The notes under the pieces are model-generated. The model was not told where the DNA came from. It was given only the letters and a program-made list of their open reading frames with translations, and made no database searches. A stretch of DNA of 64,000 nucleotides. It comes from Rhynchopus sp. YZ270_cl-10 (Eukaryota; Euglenozoa; Diplonemea; Diplonemida; Diplonemidae). Of this stretch, positions 1-10,985 are shown in pieces. Positions within the stretch are counted from its first letter, which is position 1; every line of letters begins with the position of its first letter. The position numbers and the translations under genes were made by a program. The DNA is taken from positions 1,232,872-1,296,871 of the forward strand of contig OZ037903.1 in the NCBI GenBank assembly GCA_964035575.1, given 5' to 3'.

Positions 1-64
1 ACCCTCTCTTGACGAAGGGTTTCGCTGAGTTAATAATAACCTCCTCTCATTTTTTCTTTTCAAG

Positions 65-118
65 GTGGCTAAGCAACGAGAGGCTTAGTCATTTTATAAA
101 ACTTTTCTTTTTTTCTTT
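65..118 (+). repeat. Hairpin plus pyrimidine module (CTAAGC type)
   Basis: An inverted repeat CTAAGC / GCTTAG (69-74 and 83-88) closes a loop reading AACGAGAG. It is followed by TCATTTTATAAAACTTTTC and a T/C tract. This layout (stem, ACGAG-type loop, stem, CAT(CT)T, AACTTTTC, pyrimidines) recurs across the first 20 kb with different stem sequences. Function unknown. Confidence 0.6.
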
Positions 119-552
119 TGAAAGTAACAAAGTAACAAAGCACAATACCCCAGATAAGCCCCGCAGAGGATCCCCCCCCGCCCCCCTAATTATAAGAAAC
201 GGGCCGTGCACAAACACTTCCCACAAATATTTTTGCTTTGGAAATAAAACAAAACAAACTGCTTTTAACATACCCTTCTTTTACTTCGTTTTTTGAGAGT
301 TAGCTGAAGAGCCTTTTTTTGTGTGGATGCAAAAATGGTCTTCGTTCTCCGAGAAAACCTTAAAAAGAGCGCCTTTTTTGATGGTAGCCCTAATTACAGC
401 AAGGCTTAGGTTGCCTTTAACAATTTTTATTATAGGTGACTAAGTACGAGATATTTACAAAAAAACAAAAACAAAAACAAAACAAAAAGGATCCAAAAAT
501 ACAACAAAAATGATTGATGAATAACCAATGTTCAAAACATCAAGTAATCTAA

Positions 553-600
553 TCAGACTAAGTACGAGAGGCTTATGCTCATCTATACAAACCTGTTCTC
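553..600 (+). repeat. Hairpin plus pyrimidine module (CTAAG type)
   Basis: Another member of the module family: GACTAAGTACGAGAGGCTTA, then TGCTCATCT and a short pyrimidine-rich tail. The loop again contains ACGAGAG. It lies directly upstream of the structured 115-bp module at 601. Confidence 0.5.
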
Positions 601-715
601 TTTTGTACTCAGGTAGCTACCTGCCTTGAAAAGGCGATTGTGTTTGTGCTAATACAGAAAGTATCAGTCAAAGGCTGTCCTTCCCGACGTATGACAAAAG
701 CGGCCATGGGTGTGG
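601..715 (+). repeat. Structured 115-bp module, diverged copy
   Basis: From GTACTCAGGTAGCTAC to GGGTGTGGA this matches the outer part of both arms of the inverted repeat at 32.7-34.1 kb. Helix-like parts are kept despite base changes: GCCTT GAA AAGGC here against GCCT TCAGGG AGGC there, and ATAC AGAAA GTAT in both. That fits a structured RNA or an RNA-derived repeat. I do not recognise a known RNA family. Confidence 0.55.
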
Positions 716-903
716 ATATTTTGTTCTTTTTTCTCTTTTTTACGTTATCTTTCCCATGATTTTTTTGGTCACAATCAAAAAAAAAATAAAAAAAGAAAAG
801 AAAAGGTAAAAGACCGTGCGGCATTCAGAGTGTGAAAACAATACCAAAGCAGGCCTACCCCCCCTCTCGCCACCCCACTCATCCTTTTTTTTTTTATTCC
901 ACT

Positions 904-1980
904 GGGAAATAAAGTATACGAAGGATTTGGCACTTTTAGCGGGATTCTTTTTAATGATAATTTCACGCAGTTTTTTTATCGCAAATTAAAAACCCGCTCA
1001 TTGAACTTTATTTCACGCGTTTTTCACTTTTTTTCACTGCAATTCCTTCAGAGCGGGATTTTATTTTTGTTTTTTTCACGCTAAAACGGTTTTATTTGGC
1101 GATAACTTCACGCTAAATTTTGGTACATCCTGCACCACCACCCACGTAAAAATTGAAAATTTCGAATTTTTTTTGCACTTTTCCCATTTTTTTCTGACAC
1201 ATGCAACATGCCGAAGGATGTAAGACGCAAACGGTCCTCCGACAGGAGATGGACAAGCACTACAGTGGTTTTGCTGAAGGACTAGCATTGTCGACACCGT
1301 ACGTCCGTGAATGGGACCGCTTTTTAAGGAATTCATTGGCAAGCCTGACGGTAAGCCCACGGAAGCCGACTTCGTTTCGTACATAGTGTATCTCCGTGAC
1401 GATCTCACTATCAAGACGAAGGACACACCACCCCCTTTACTTCATTGTGAGGAAGGTGGTGGCTGGCATGATATTCTGTGATGGGAGGGGATCTTCTGAA
1501 TGTGTCTCGCTCTTGCACGACAGCCATTTCCCGACCTCCCGCTAGCACCCGAGGGGACACTGAGGTGGCGAGAGGTCGGGATGTAGCTTTGTGTACCGTT
1601 GAGGCAGCTTTCCAAACCCGACCACACGCTGCGCTACGCGCTATGCGTACACGTGGTGTGGGCTTTTTAGGCTACATACTGTACGCGCTACACGCAAAAT
1701 GCCGTTGTTGTGTGTGTAAAAACGTGGGTTGCGTGGTACTGCATGGGGTCACACGTGCACCACCCTGTGGCTCACACATGGTTCTGCCACCCCAAAAATG
1801 CGTATCCCACCCCACATACCAGGGTATGGGCCCAATTCACCAGTTTTTTGCAGGTTCCCAGCGAGCAAAAGCTAGCGGGAGGGTAATGAGAGCTACCTGG
1901 AGGGACACATTCTCGTTAGTTATTGCACAATAAATGAGTCCCGCTAAAAGTGCCAAATCCTTTCGTATACTTTATTTCCC
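904..1980. mobile_element. TIR DNA transposon, about 1.08 kb, non-autonomous
   Basis: Terminal inverted repeats of about 41 bp (904-944 and 1939-1980) begin GGGAAATAAAGTATACGAA and run to TTTTAGCGGGA, with a one-base length difference between arms. The match may extend a few bases outward. Subterminal TTTCACGC and TTATCGCAAA motifs recur inside. No clear target-site duplication was found. The interior holds a decayed coding relic and a hairpin at 1533-1580 (CCGACCTC / GAGGTCGG). Superfamily not determined. Confidence 0.7.
1201..1480 (+). pseudogene. Decayed coding relic inside the TIR element
   Basis: This stretch is GC-richer than its surroundings and reads like former coding sequence, for example FVSYIVYLRDDLTIKTKDT near 1370-1430. 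That resembles the helical core-binding domain of tyrosine recombinases. It is broken and no continuous reading frame covers it. The assignment is weak and rests on pattern resemblance only. Confidence 0.3.
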
Positions 1981-1998
1981 GTGAAATAAAATTACGTA

Positions 1999-2160
1999 TT
2001 CACCTCCTTTTAGCGGATTATTTTGCGATACTTCACTTATTTTTTTCCCAGGCTCGTGCACTCAATTTGCCTCGCTTCGCTCGGCAAATTAAGTAGCCCT
2101 CGCCTGGGAAAAAAATGCGTGAAGTTATCGCAAAATAAAACCCCGCTAAAAGGAGGTGAA
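1999..2160. mobile_element. Foldback MITE flanked by TA
   Basis: Almost the whole element is one long inverted repeat. Arms of about 57 bp start TTCACCTCCTTTTAGCGG and end at the CCCAGGC / GCCTGGG pair. Between the arms is a second hairpin, AATTTGCC / GGCAAATT. Both ends are flanked by TA (1997-1998, 2161-2162), as in Tc1/mariner-type insertions. No coding capacity. The terminal TTTTAGCGG and subterminal TTATCGCAAAA motifs are shared with the 904-1980 element next door. Confidence 0.75.
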
Positions 2161-2165
2161 TAAAT

Positions 2166-2205
<40 letters not shown>

Positions 2206-2539
2206 GTGAGAGTTTTTACCGCAGGGGTTTTCCTGCAAAAGGGTATTTGCTTGGAGGTTGGCGGAGTGAGGCTAAGGGTCATCTTGACACACATCTTTCT
2301 CTGCTTCTTATGGTCACACGAAAAATAATTAAAAATGCGATGCCAAAAATAAAAAAAAATGGCGCAAAAAATAATAAAAAACACAACGCGCGCTTCCCCC
2401 ATCCCCCCCCCTACGCAACTTTGGAACACACTCACATTTTTCCCCCATTTTTTTTTTTCCCTGCATTTGGTGAGATAACTTCTCTCTTTCCCTTTGCTTT
2501 ATTTGTAGCGACCCCTTTCCCCTTTTTTTTCCTCCCCGT

Positions 2540-2571
<32 letters not shown>

Positions 2572-3403
2572 GTTTTCATTGTGATTTTTTTAATTTAATC
2601 ATTACTCAAAAACCCCTTCTCATATCGAGATTTCCCTATCTTTTTTTGTGGTACTACTTTGCAGACATTTTCCCAGATGGGTGATCAGAAAAGACACATT
2701 CATCATTTCAAGAGGGTTTTGCAGCGCCCTGTGTCCGCTTGGTGTCCCCCTTGGTGAGGCATTTTGCACTTTTCAACTTCTCTCTTACAGAATTTATTGT
2801 TTTAGTTTTGAGCTATGGCTTTATCTAACTTTTTGCCCCCCTTTCTTCTATTTCTGCTTTTTTTATTGTATCACGTATATTACCCCCACACATCGTACCG
2901 TTGCAACACGGTCACAAAAAAAAACCCATTTCAGTGGAATAAAGACTTTTTTTTTCGCTTATTCGTATTCTACAAAAAAAAAATTGGCTTCCTGCCCTTT
3001 TGGGATTGTGGTTCTGTGTTCAGAGCCACGCCTAAGGGAGGGTTGACAAAAAAACTGTTTTCTTTCAGTGCCTGCGTTTTCGCCAATCAAACAAAAGGGC
3101 GATGCGTTTGCTTTTCAATGTCTCTTTTTTTAGACGTGCAGACACAGAGTGAAGCTCTCTTTTTCAATATGTTATTTGGGGATTAGAGTACACTGTGAGG
3201 GCCTTTTCAGATGACTATCAGTGTGGCAGCGGGTACTGGGGGTAAACCGGTAGAAACACGGGGAATCGGTTATGCTGCCACACCAATCAGGGTTTTATTT
3301 TTTTTTGATTATTCTGCACAATTTGTCAAAAAAGAAAAAAGTATATCGTTCGACAACCTCCACTCTGTTAGATGGTGTGCGAAGAAAAATGCACATTATC
3401 ACA

Positions 3404-3442
3404 GTGACTAAGCACGTCACATCTTCCCCCCCTTTTTTTTTT
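3404..3442 (+). repeat. Hairpin plus pyrimidine module (GTGAC type)
   Basis: GTGAC TAAGCAC GTCAC forms a 5-bp stem with a 7-nt loop, followed at once by ATCTTCCCCCCC and a T run. Same architecture as the CTAAGC and GATGTGC modules, with a different stem. Confidence 0.5.
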
Positions 3443-4040
3443 GGTCATGTTTGTATCCAACTCTCCCTCTTTTATGATGTGCGAACGAAGAGCTGCATTC
3501 ATAATTTTTCTCTCTTTTTTTTTTCTCTCCCCCTGCACCCATGAGCATATTCCTTGCGAGCCGAGGGGGTGGGTAATAAGTGTTTTTATCTTTTGACAGT
3601 AAACACAGTGTCGTGTGTGCTTGTTGACGGGTTGGTAATAACCCAATTATTGAATATGTCACCCACCAGAAAACTGCTGTGGGGGGAGGTCCGTTTCAGC
3701 TCTGTTTTGGATAATATCCCTCCGCGCAACTTCAGCAAAAAAGAAAAGAAAAACACAATATTTTTTACCCCTCCCTTCCCAATCTTTTTTTTTTTTTTTT
3801 TCGTATGCAACTAAAGCCGCTCTTTCCAAAACTGCTTTACTGCGCCTCTGCCCTTCATCCCCATCTTCATGAACGGTTTTTTTAAAAAAATAGCCAACTT
3901 TTTGTCTCCCCTTAGACATTCATTTACAATACACTTTCCACATTTTTTGTGCGTTTTTTTGGAAGATGGGTGTGTCCATCTCCCATTTTTTTTTTTTTTT
4001 TTTTTGAAGTACATTGTCAGGATTTTGTATTTCAAGATTT

Positions 4041-4145
4041 CAGGTGGCTAAGCACTGTGAGGCTTACGTTTCATCTTACCCTTAGTCAGTGCCCTTCGTC
4101 CGCCGATGAATAGTGCGGCGTTTTGCACTTTCCAACTTCTCGTTC
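4041..4145 (+). repeat. Two consecutive hairpin-pyrimidine modules
   Basis: The first module reads GGCTAAGCACTGTGAGGCTTA, then CGTTTCATCTTACCC. The second (about 4085-4145) has a CGCC / GGCG stem and ends TTTGCACTTTCCAACTTCTC. The second type is repeated at 7805-7875 with nearly identical sequence. Confidence 0.5.
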
Positions 4146-4613
4146 TATTTAGTATTCATTGTGTGAGCTGGGCACAGTCATCTTCGTTGTTGTAGGCCGC
4201 AGGGTACTTTGTGCTTTCTTCCTCTTGATGGCTCGCATCGTATGTGGGTCAGTCAGAGGTGTGCCTGCATCAACAACCACAGTTTGTTATTCATTGTGTA
4301 TGAGCTGGCACAGTCATCTTTTTTCAAAATATTTGAGAGAAAAAAAAGGCAATGGTTTGCAGACGTTCATCAGTTCTGATTTTTTGCAAGCTTTTTCCTT
4401 TTTTTTTTGTGTGTGCGGTTCGCGAGTAGAAGACCCCTACTTTTATTCCTTCCATTTGAGGCATTTTTCAACCCCTTTTTTAACGCTTGCATATGGCATA
4501 GAAGGTCAGTTCATCAGCGATATTTTTAAAAAGAGGCGTTTTTTTTCCCCTCCGTATTTTTGAATGTGTTTCCCTCAAAATAGGGGGTTTTTTTTTTGAA
4601 TTTCAGCAACAAT

Positions 4614-4720
4614 CCACCCGATTTTTACCCCGCGTAAAGGAGTGTACGGACGGTCCGTATATGCCAGTACGGACCTATACGGCCCTATACGCGCCTAAAC
4701 GCGGGGTAAAAATCAGGTGG
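4614..4720. mobile_element. 107-bp MITE with 5-bp target duplication
   Basis: Terminal inverted repeats of 22 bp (CCACCCGATTTTTACCCCGC at the left) differ by one base between ends. The element is flanked by direct ACAAT repeats (4609-4613 and 4721-4725). The interior holds the dyad ACGGACGGTCCGT and repeated TATACGG/CTATACG motifs. Too short to code. The superfamily cannot be assigned from the 5-bp duplication alone. Confidence 0.8.
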
Positions 4721-4725
4721 ACAAT

Positions 4726-5656
4726 CGTGAACTGACAAAAAAAAAGATAAGTGAGAGATTAGCATAATGTGGCAGCACATGAGACCTACACTCTAACTTT
4801 TCAAAACACAATTTAAGTTTCAAAAGGAAAAAAAAAAATAACGCCGGGCATCGCAATGGGTGACATATCTGTACGAAAAAACCCCTCGTCTGAAGACAAT
4901 AGAGACTTGGGAGGTTCACCTTACCATTTCTTTCGATACTAAAGAAAACAGAGTATCAAAAACAGAACTCATACAGTGCTCATGAAAAAAGACATGGACT
5001 TCAACCTCGCCTGGCCCTACCTGAGGTGGAGACAAAAAAGACCTTCAATTTCTCTCCCCTCACCTCATTTCCCAAATTTTTTTTTCTCTCTCGCAGATCT
5101 TTCTCAGTATTACTAGAGCACTTTCCTCTTCGAAGTGTCAGCGTTTTCGCCGGTGTCCTGACTGGCGAGGTGTTGTGCACTTTTCGACCCCCTTTTTTAT
5201 ACATAGCGCTTGTGCGACGTCCAAGGAAAGCAAAAAAGCAAAACTGTTGGAAGCACAGCTTTCAATTTTTGGACCTGAATATTTTTTTTGTACGCACCCC
5301 TTCCTAAAAGGGTAGAGGAGGGGGGGAAGTCTCCTCACATTAGGGATGGTTTTTTGGTTTCAAATAAAAACAGCACCAGGAAAAAAGGAGAGTGGGATTT
5401 TTTTTTCTTTTGTTGGGTACTATTTTTGCACCTTGCTTTGTGTGCTTAAATATGTTTTTTTTTTGTGTGCTGATCTTGCCTTCTTCATGCAGTTAGTACG
5501 TACCAGATGAAATAAAATTTCTTTTTTATTTGCTCTCTCACCTTTTCCAACCTCTCTCCCTGCTGCACAGAGGAAAAGGAACAACACAGTAGTTTGTGTA
5601 GACCTAGGCGTTTATTTGATGTTCACATGCATCAACTTTTTCTCTCTTCTATTTTT
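4726..5656. other. Gene-free stretch
   Basis: AT-rich intergenic DNA without a supported gene. One hairpin-pyrimidine-like block lies at 5138-5190 (GCGTTTTCGCC, then GGCGAGGTGTTGTGCACTTTT). Nothing else was recognised. Confidence 0.5.
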
Positions 5657-5785
5657 ATTTATTTTGGGTAAATTGCGATAACACGTATACTTTTTTTTTC
5701 GATTTGCGATAACACGTACACAAAAAGTATACGTGTTATCGCGAAAAAGTGTACGTGTTTTCGCGAACAAAAACGTACGTGTTTT

Positions 5786-5967
5786 CCCAGGTACCCAGGT
5801 ACCCAGGTACCCAGGTACCCAGGTACCCAGGTACCCAGGTACCCAGGTACCCAGGTACCCAGGTACCCAGGTACCCAGGTACCCAGGTACCCAGGTACCC
5901 AGGTACCCAGGTACCCAGGTACCCAGGTACCCAGGTACCCAGGTACCCAGGTACCTGGGTACCTGGT
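5786..5967. repeat. 8-bp minisatellite (CCCAGGTA), about 22 units
   Basis: A near-perfect tandem array of CCCAGGTA lies just inside the left TIR of the MULE-like element. It ends in an inverted unit, so the last part is palindromic (ACCCAGGTACCTGGGT). The long open frames through it are only the stop-free repeat. Confidence 0.95.
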
Positions 5968-6659
5968 TTGTCAAGGAAACCAAACTTTTTGTCACGGAAA
6001 AAGTCGTGACAGGGCACTGGGTACTGGGTACACTGTGTACAAGGATAAAAGTCGTGAAAGAGCAACCACAGCTCCACATGACAAACACAAAAGTGTCCAG
6101 TCACGTGGGGCATTCATGCACTGAGGAGATAATGATCCAACAATTTACAAGAAAGATTACTTAACCTACTGCTGGAAGTTGCCAGGTCGTAGTAACACAC
6201 AAAGTGTGCCTCCGTTCGGGAATACCGGATATTCTAGAGACCAAAAAGGCCTCTTCCGCTAGTCAAGGTATAACCGAATGAACGGCCCAAGACCCCCGTG
6301 GAGAAGTTAAATGTTGTAATGCTATCAAGTACAAACTGCGACCACTGTCTTACCCTCCTCAATGCATGGTGGAAGATGTCTTTGACAACAAATATCCTGT
6401 ACCAGGTACCCATATTCCCAGACCCACGCAGTACCACGTCGCAGTACTACGCAAAATTTACCACCAGACCCTGTGTTCGTGCACCTTAAGTACGTAAGTC
6501 TGGTTCCCAGACCCATGCAGTGGCACATGACCGCAAGTGTGAGTGACCCACACAGAGGGATACGCAAAATTTACCACCAGACCCTGTCTTCTGAATGTCA
6601 CACGTACATTTTTTTGAACACTTTTCGCGATAACACGTACATATTTCGCTAAAAAACGG

Positions 6660-6800
6660 GGTGCTCGCAACCGCGTTCTAGACCCCCACAGATGCTCAAA
6701 AGTGCCAAATTTTGCTTTGAATGGCCTCAAATCGTCGAAATTAGCCATTTTTGGGGCCCAAAAAAAAAATTCGAGGGTCTAGGTATGGAGAGCGAGCACC
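6660..6800. mobile_element. Nested 141-bp inverted-repeat element
   Basis: Ends GGTGCTCGC and GCGAGCACC are inverted, with a second matching pair CTAGACCC / GGGTCTAG just inside. It lies within the MULE-like element, so it either inserted later or was carried as cargo. No target duplication was recognised. Confidence 0.55.
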
Positions 6801-7284
6801 TTAGAAGAAGGAAACACGTACATTTTTGTTCGCGATAACACGTACACTTTTTCGCGATAACACGTATACTTTTTGTGTACGTGTTATCGCAAATGGAAAC
6901 AAAAAGTATACGTGTTATCGCAATTTGCCCATTTATTTTTTATTCGCGAAAAAACTTGTTCGGCAGAAGAATTCTGAGAGAACAAAGAAACCAATAGAAG
7001 CTGTCACCTTTGGCATAGTCAAATACAAGTCACCCCCTTTTTTTCGGTGAGGTGATTCTTGCGAGAGGAGGGGTTTTTTTTTTGAAGAAAATCCGAATGG
7101 GACTCATTCGGTATACACAATATTATTGTGACACAATTTCAAAGACCTCATTTATTATTATTCAAAATGACCCTAACGGCGAGTTTCTGAATTGAAACAA
7201 TTGTGTTTTTATAAACTTATGTTGAATTTTTTTGTTTTGTTTGTTTTTTTCCCCGGACCCATATGACCTTTTTCAAGTTTATAT

Positions 7285-7345
7285 TTTTGTTGAAAGATGT
7301 GCACGAGAGGCACATCTTTCAAGTTTTCTTTTGTTGTTGTAACAA
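7285..7345 (+). repeat. Hairpin plus pyrimidine module (GATGTGC type), best example
   Basis: A perfect 11-bp stem GAAAGATGTGC / GCACATCTTTC (7292-7302 and 7310-7320) closes the 7-nt loop ACGAGAG, followed by AAGTTTTCTTTTG. The loop is the same as in the CTAAGC modules while the stem is wholly different. Confidence 0.7.
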
Positions 7346-7727
7346 TGTTTTTAAGTTGAAGATGCCGTCACTCAATTTTCCCGTCTCCGTATTATCACAT
7401 ATTTCATTGTTTTTTTTTGTTAAGGCTAGGGGCTTTCATCTTACGAATTTGTATCATTGTTTTTTTGTTATTGTTAGAGGAGCTGATGTGGCAACCCCAG
7501 GCTTTCCTTAGCAGATTATCTTATTCACGTATTTATTTTATCAATGTGGTTGTAACTATAACCCTTTTCTATTCGTTTTATGTTGTTTTCCATTTTTTGT
7601 TTGATTTTCTTGTATTGGGTTTCGCAGACGACGTTGTGCTGAAGTAGGAAAGATTCGCCACAGTTGCGGTCATATTATGAATTGTGTTCACAATTTTCAA
7701 AAAAAATCTATACGATTTGCCTTTTAT

Positions 7728-7790
7728 CCGAAGATGTGCGTGCATTGCTGCACATTGCGCACACCTTTCAACCCCCCCCTTGCCCCCCTA
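7728..7790 (+). repeat. Hairpin plus pyrimidine module (GTGCG type)
   Basis: GTGCG and CGCAC arms with a longer loop, then ACCTTTCAACCCCCCCC. The CTTTCAAC block before the pyrimidine run is shared with modules near 8570 and 13600. Confidence 0.45.
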
Positions 7791-7804
7791 TCCCCCCCCC
7801 ACAT

Positions 7805-7875
7805 TTTTGAATGTCAGTGCCTGCGTCCGCCGATGAACGGTGAGGCGTTTGCACTTTCCAACTTCTCTTTTTTTG
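7805..7875 (+). repeat. Hairpin plus pyrimidine module (GCC/GGC type)
   Basis: GTCAGTGCCTGCGTCCGCCG, a GATGAACGGTGA loop and GGCG, then TTTGCACTTTCCAACTTCTC and a T run. Nearly the same sequence occurs at 4085-4145, showing that this subtype is a real dispersed repeat. Confidence 0.55.
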
Positions 7876-8140
7876 TCCTTTCCTTGTGTACCCCCCTCGA
7901 GGCCCTCCCTTTTCCCTAGGCCAGCAAACTGCGAAAGTTTGAAACCAATAGAATTAAAATAAACAAAAAAAATGCGATCTTTTTTTGATACAACAGAGGA
8001 ACGAAAGGATAGGGGGGACATTGTTCTTTGGGGATTCCCATTTTGCGGGGGTTCTCATCCTTGTTGCCTTTATTTTGTTTTTACGCTAAAACGTCGATTT
8101 GCACTGTGTCAGTCGTACGTAGCTATTCTTTCTTTTTTTG

Positions 8141-8200
8141 AAAGGTGACTAAGCACGACGAGGCTTAGTATCATCTAAAATACCCTTTTTAACGCTTTGT
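8141..8200 (+). repeat. Hairpin plus pyrimidine module (CTAAGC type)
   Basis: GGTGACTAAGCACGACGAGG closes with GGCTTAG, then TATCATCTAAAATACCCTTT. It is close to the copies at 65 and 19655. Confidence 0.55.
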
Positions 8201-9544
8201 GCTACCCCCTGGGTACACATAAACTGCGTCAATTTTGTGAGTCTTTTTTTGTTTTTTTTTTGGGGGGGTTTTTTTTTGTTGAAAAAACACTTCTTTCCCC
8301 ACAGTTTGGGCACATTTTCATCTGATCTTTCTCACAAAAAAAAAAAAAAACAAAACAAAACCACCCCTCCCTGTTCCTTAGTTGCGTGTTGCTTTACCCT
8401 TACCCTCGTTGTTTTCCTCTGCCCTTTTACCCGAGATTAAAAGAATTCCCTGTTCCCCCCACGCCCCCCCTCTTTTAAAGGCAAAGCCACATCGCGATTT
8501 TTGTTGGTTAATTGCCGTTTCTATAACATCTTTCCTTGGACTTCTCTTTTGGATGTGTCTGGCATTTTCATCTTTCAACTTTTTCTTTTTTTTCTTCTTC
8601 TCTCGACTGAGATGCGTTTTAGCACGTTTCAACTGCTTTTTTTTTTTTATATTGGGATAAGGACAGTCTGGCCCACATCTTCTAGGTGGCATCATAGAGT
8701 TCCCCCTTCCCCACCCATCTATGCTGTCAACCTATTAGGAAAACAGACCCTCTCCACTCCCAAACAAAACAGTGGAGATTGCACAAACTGTGGCAACACA
8801 ACCGAGGCAACCTACACTACTCCAACAATTTATCAACAAAAAAAGCAAAAAAAACCATGGCTCATTTTGATGCTTTTTTTGGGGGTCACCAAAAAGTACT
8901 TTTTTACGTATCGGAACTCCAAAAAAAAACGTCAACATTTTTTTTGAATTTTATGAAAAGGGAACATTTTTGTGGATCCCTATACCTGATACGTTCAATT
9001 TTATTGAACGTTAGTGTTATAATAACCCCCTTTTTTTGAATTTATGAATCGCCTTAAAAAAAGGACGACACATGAATTTACCCCTCTTCGTTGGAAGCCT
9101 TTATAAAATTTGATGTGTTTTCTGTTATTCTCTTTGTTGCCGAAACAACCAAAAAGGTGTTTTTTTTTTCTTTGTTTCCATAGAAGCAGTATTTTCTTTC
9201 TCCTCTTTCAGCACCCTGTTGTTTTTTTTTTGGCATTTTTTTTTTCCACCACCCTCCCGCGATTTCTTCCTGAAGAGGGAAATGTTGTGATATTGATCAC
9301 GTTGGGGAAATCTTTTGCAAATGATGGGTGTTTTTAGGCCCTTTTTCGTACAGAAGATACCCCAAAGTTTGCTTTGGGTGGATTTCACCTACAGATCCTT
9401 GATACCTTATCCCGCCTGTTTGTGGGTTCCCCCGCTATACTCAATAGTCCTAATACCCCCCCGAAACGAGCACAACGCAAAAGAAAAAAGTAACAAAAAA
9501 TCATAAAAATTTCATTCAAATCCCTTTTGCCACGTTACCCTCAT

Positions 9545-9622
9545 TTTAAGGTGACTTAAGCAGCGAAGAGAGAGGCTTGGTTTGTCCAAGCTTTTTCTCT
9601 TTTTTCTTTTCTTTTCTTTTTA
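9545..9622 (+). repeat. Hairpin plus pyrimidine module, diverged
   Basis: AAGGTGACTTAAGCAGCGAA then GAGAGAGGCTTGG, followed by a long CTTTTTCTCTTTTTTCTTTT tract. It is a diverged CTAAGC-type module. A similar diverged copy lies at 10131-10205. Confidence 0.4.
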
Positions 9623-10932
9623 TTGTGCTAAAAACAAAATCCCCCTTTTGCCTCACAAACCCCACTCGACGAAGGGAATGATGTTTTTTCATCACATACC
9701 GGAGGATGTCGAGAGATAATACCCCCCACCCACCACCCCACCCTAAAAAGAAGCAAAAAATTTATAAAAAAAAAGGAGTGGATGGTTTTTGCAACAGCAA
9801 CAAGTTTAGCAAAAAAAAAACCTATCCACGACACACATACACAAAACACAAATGGGCAATGTTTCAACGACCCATATTTGCTTTGGAAAACACACAAACA
9901 CACACGACACACCCATTCCATCAATTTACCTTATAATCCATTAAACGAACGAAAAAAAAAGACAAAGAAAAATTCAGCTATTTTTTCTCTCTCTTCTTTG
10001 TTTTATATTCTACGCAATGGTTGAAACAGTACCAGAGGCGAGATTATTTTTTTTGTCACCCTACGTCCCATACCCCACACTGCGGGTGCTAAACCCCCTC
10101 CCCGCCACCCTTTTTTGGGTTTACATTTTTTGTTTAGTTGACTAATCAAAAGCACCAGAGGCTTTGGGCTCATCCAAAATTTTTCTCTTTTTTTTTTTTT
10201 CTCAATTTCGCAAGATTTTTTGTCTACACACTTGTCAATTATTCCAATTATTCAAAAATAAACAAAAAGTTCGATTTTAAAAGTTGCCTTTCTGCCCCAT
10301 TTTTTTTTTTTCTTCTTTTTTAGGAGCGTTCCTTCTTCCCAAGAGACTTGCTTTTTTCTCTCTCCGTTTGAGGGTATTGTTTCATAAATCGGGGGGAAGA
10401 GGGAAATACTATGGCAGACGGCTACTAAAAAAATCCGAAATTGAGTTTTTATTTCTTCTTTTTTTTTTTTTTTTTTGTATACACGAGAGAGGTAAGAACT
10501 GCCTCCCCCACCCCTCCCCACCCCCTCCCACATCCCTCCCCAACATTTGCTTGCCTTTTCTTTTATTTCTTTTCATCCACGTTTGCCCTTTTTAGCTGTT
10601 TTGTCGTTTCTTATTTTTCCCCGTCCTTTCCAGAATCGGGTCTCTTTCTCATAGGCTTTTTCTCCCCTACTTTTTAACCGTTTTCTCCCTCTCTCTCCAT
10701 CCTTTATTCCCTACTCCCAAAAAAACCCCTTTCGCCACCATTCCTCTCCACTTTGCAAAAGATGTGGGTAACACAGGATGGGGTTTATTCACCCCTAAAA
10801 AAAACATGTTTTTTTTTTCTCTCTTCAAAAGGGTAGCTAAGAGGCCTTAGTCCTCAAGTCTCTCAATTTATCTATTTTTTTTCTTGCAACAGATGTGTGT
10901 GTGCGCGTCGTGGGCAGTTCCTAAGAGTGGAA

Positions 10933-10985
10933 CGTTGCCCAGATGTGCACGAGGTGCATTTATCTTAATTTTGTTTTTGTGCGCT
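10933..10985 (+). repeat. Hairpin plus pyrimidine module (GATGTGC type)
   Basis: AGATGTGCACGAGGTGCATT then TATCTTAATTTTG. The stem is GATGTGC-like with an ACGAG loop. A related, longer form lies at 11147-11225, where GATGTGT pairs with ACACATTCATC around a 30-nt apical region. Confidence 0.5.

Larger units (their letters stand above)
1..903. other. Gene-free AT-rich stretch with hairpin modules
   Basis: No credible coding region. The sequence is rich in T and A runs. It contains hairpin-pyrimidine modules (listed separately) and, at 601-715, a diverged copy of the structured module found again at 32.7 and 34.1 kb. Short open frames here are AT-rich, low in complexity and have no recognisable motifs. 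Confidence 0.6.
2163..4608. other. Gene-free T-rich stretch
   Basis: Dominated by homopolymer T, including a run of about 36 at 2169-2204 and another near 2538-2571. Open frames are poly-Phe/Lys artefacts. Several sub-blocks resemble one another: 2715-2790, 3065-3130 and 4080-4145 each hold a GC-rich hairpin followed by TTTGCACTTTTCAACTTCTC-like pyrimidine sequence. Confidence 0.6.
5666..6930. mobile_element. MULE-like non-autonomous transposon, 1265 bp
   Basis: Terminal inverted repeats of about 120 bp (5666-5785 and 6811-6930) are nearly identical and built from repeated GCGATAACACGTAYAC blocks in alternating orientation. A 9-bp target duplication, ATTTATTTT, flanks it exactly (5657-5665 and 6931-6939). 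Long TIRs with 9-bp duplications are the signature of Mutator-like elements, an assignment inferred from structure only. No transposase frame is present. The cargo includes an 8-bp minisatellite, a nested 141-bp inverted-repeat insertion and unidentified single-copy DNA. The intact duplication and matching TIRs suggest recent insertion. Confidence 0.85.
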
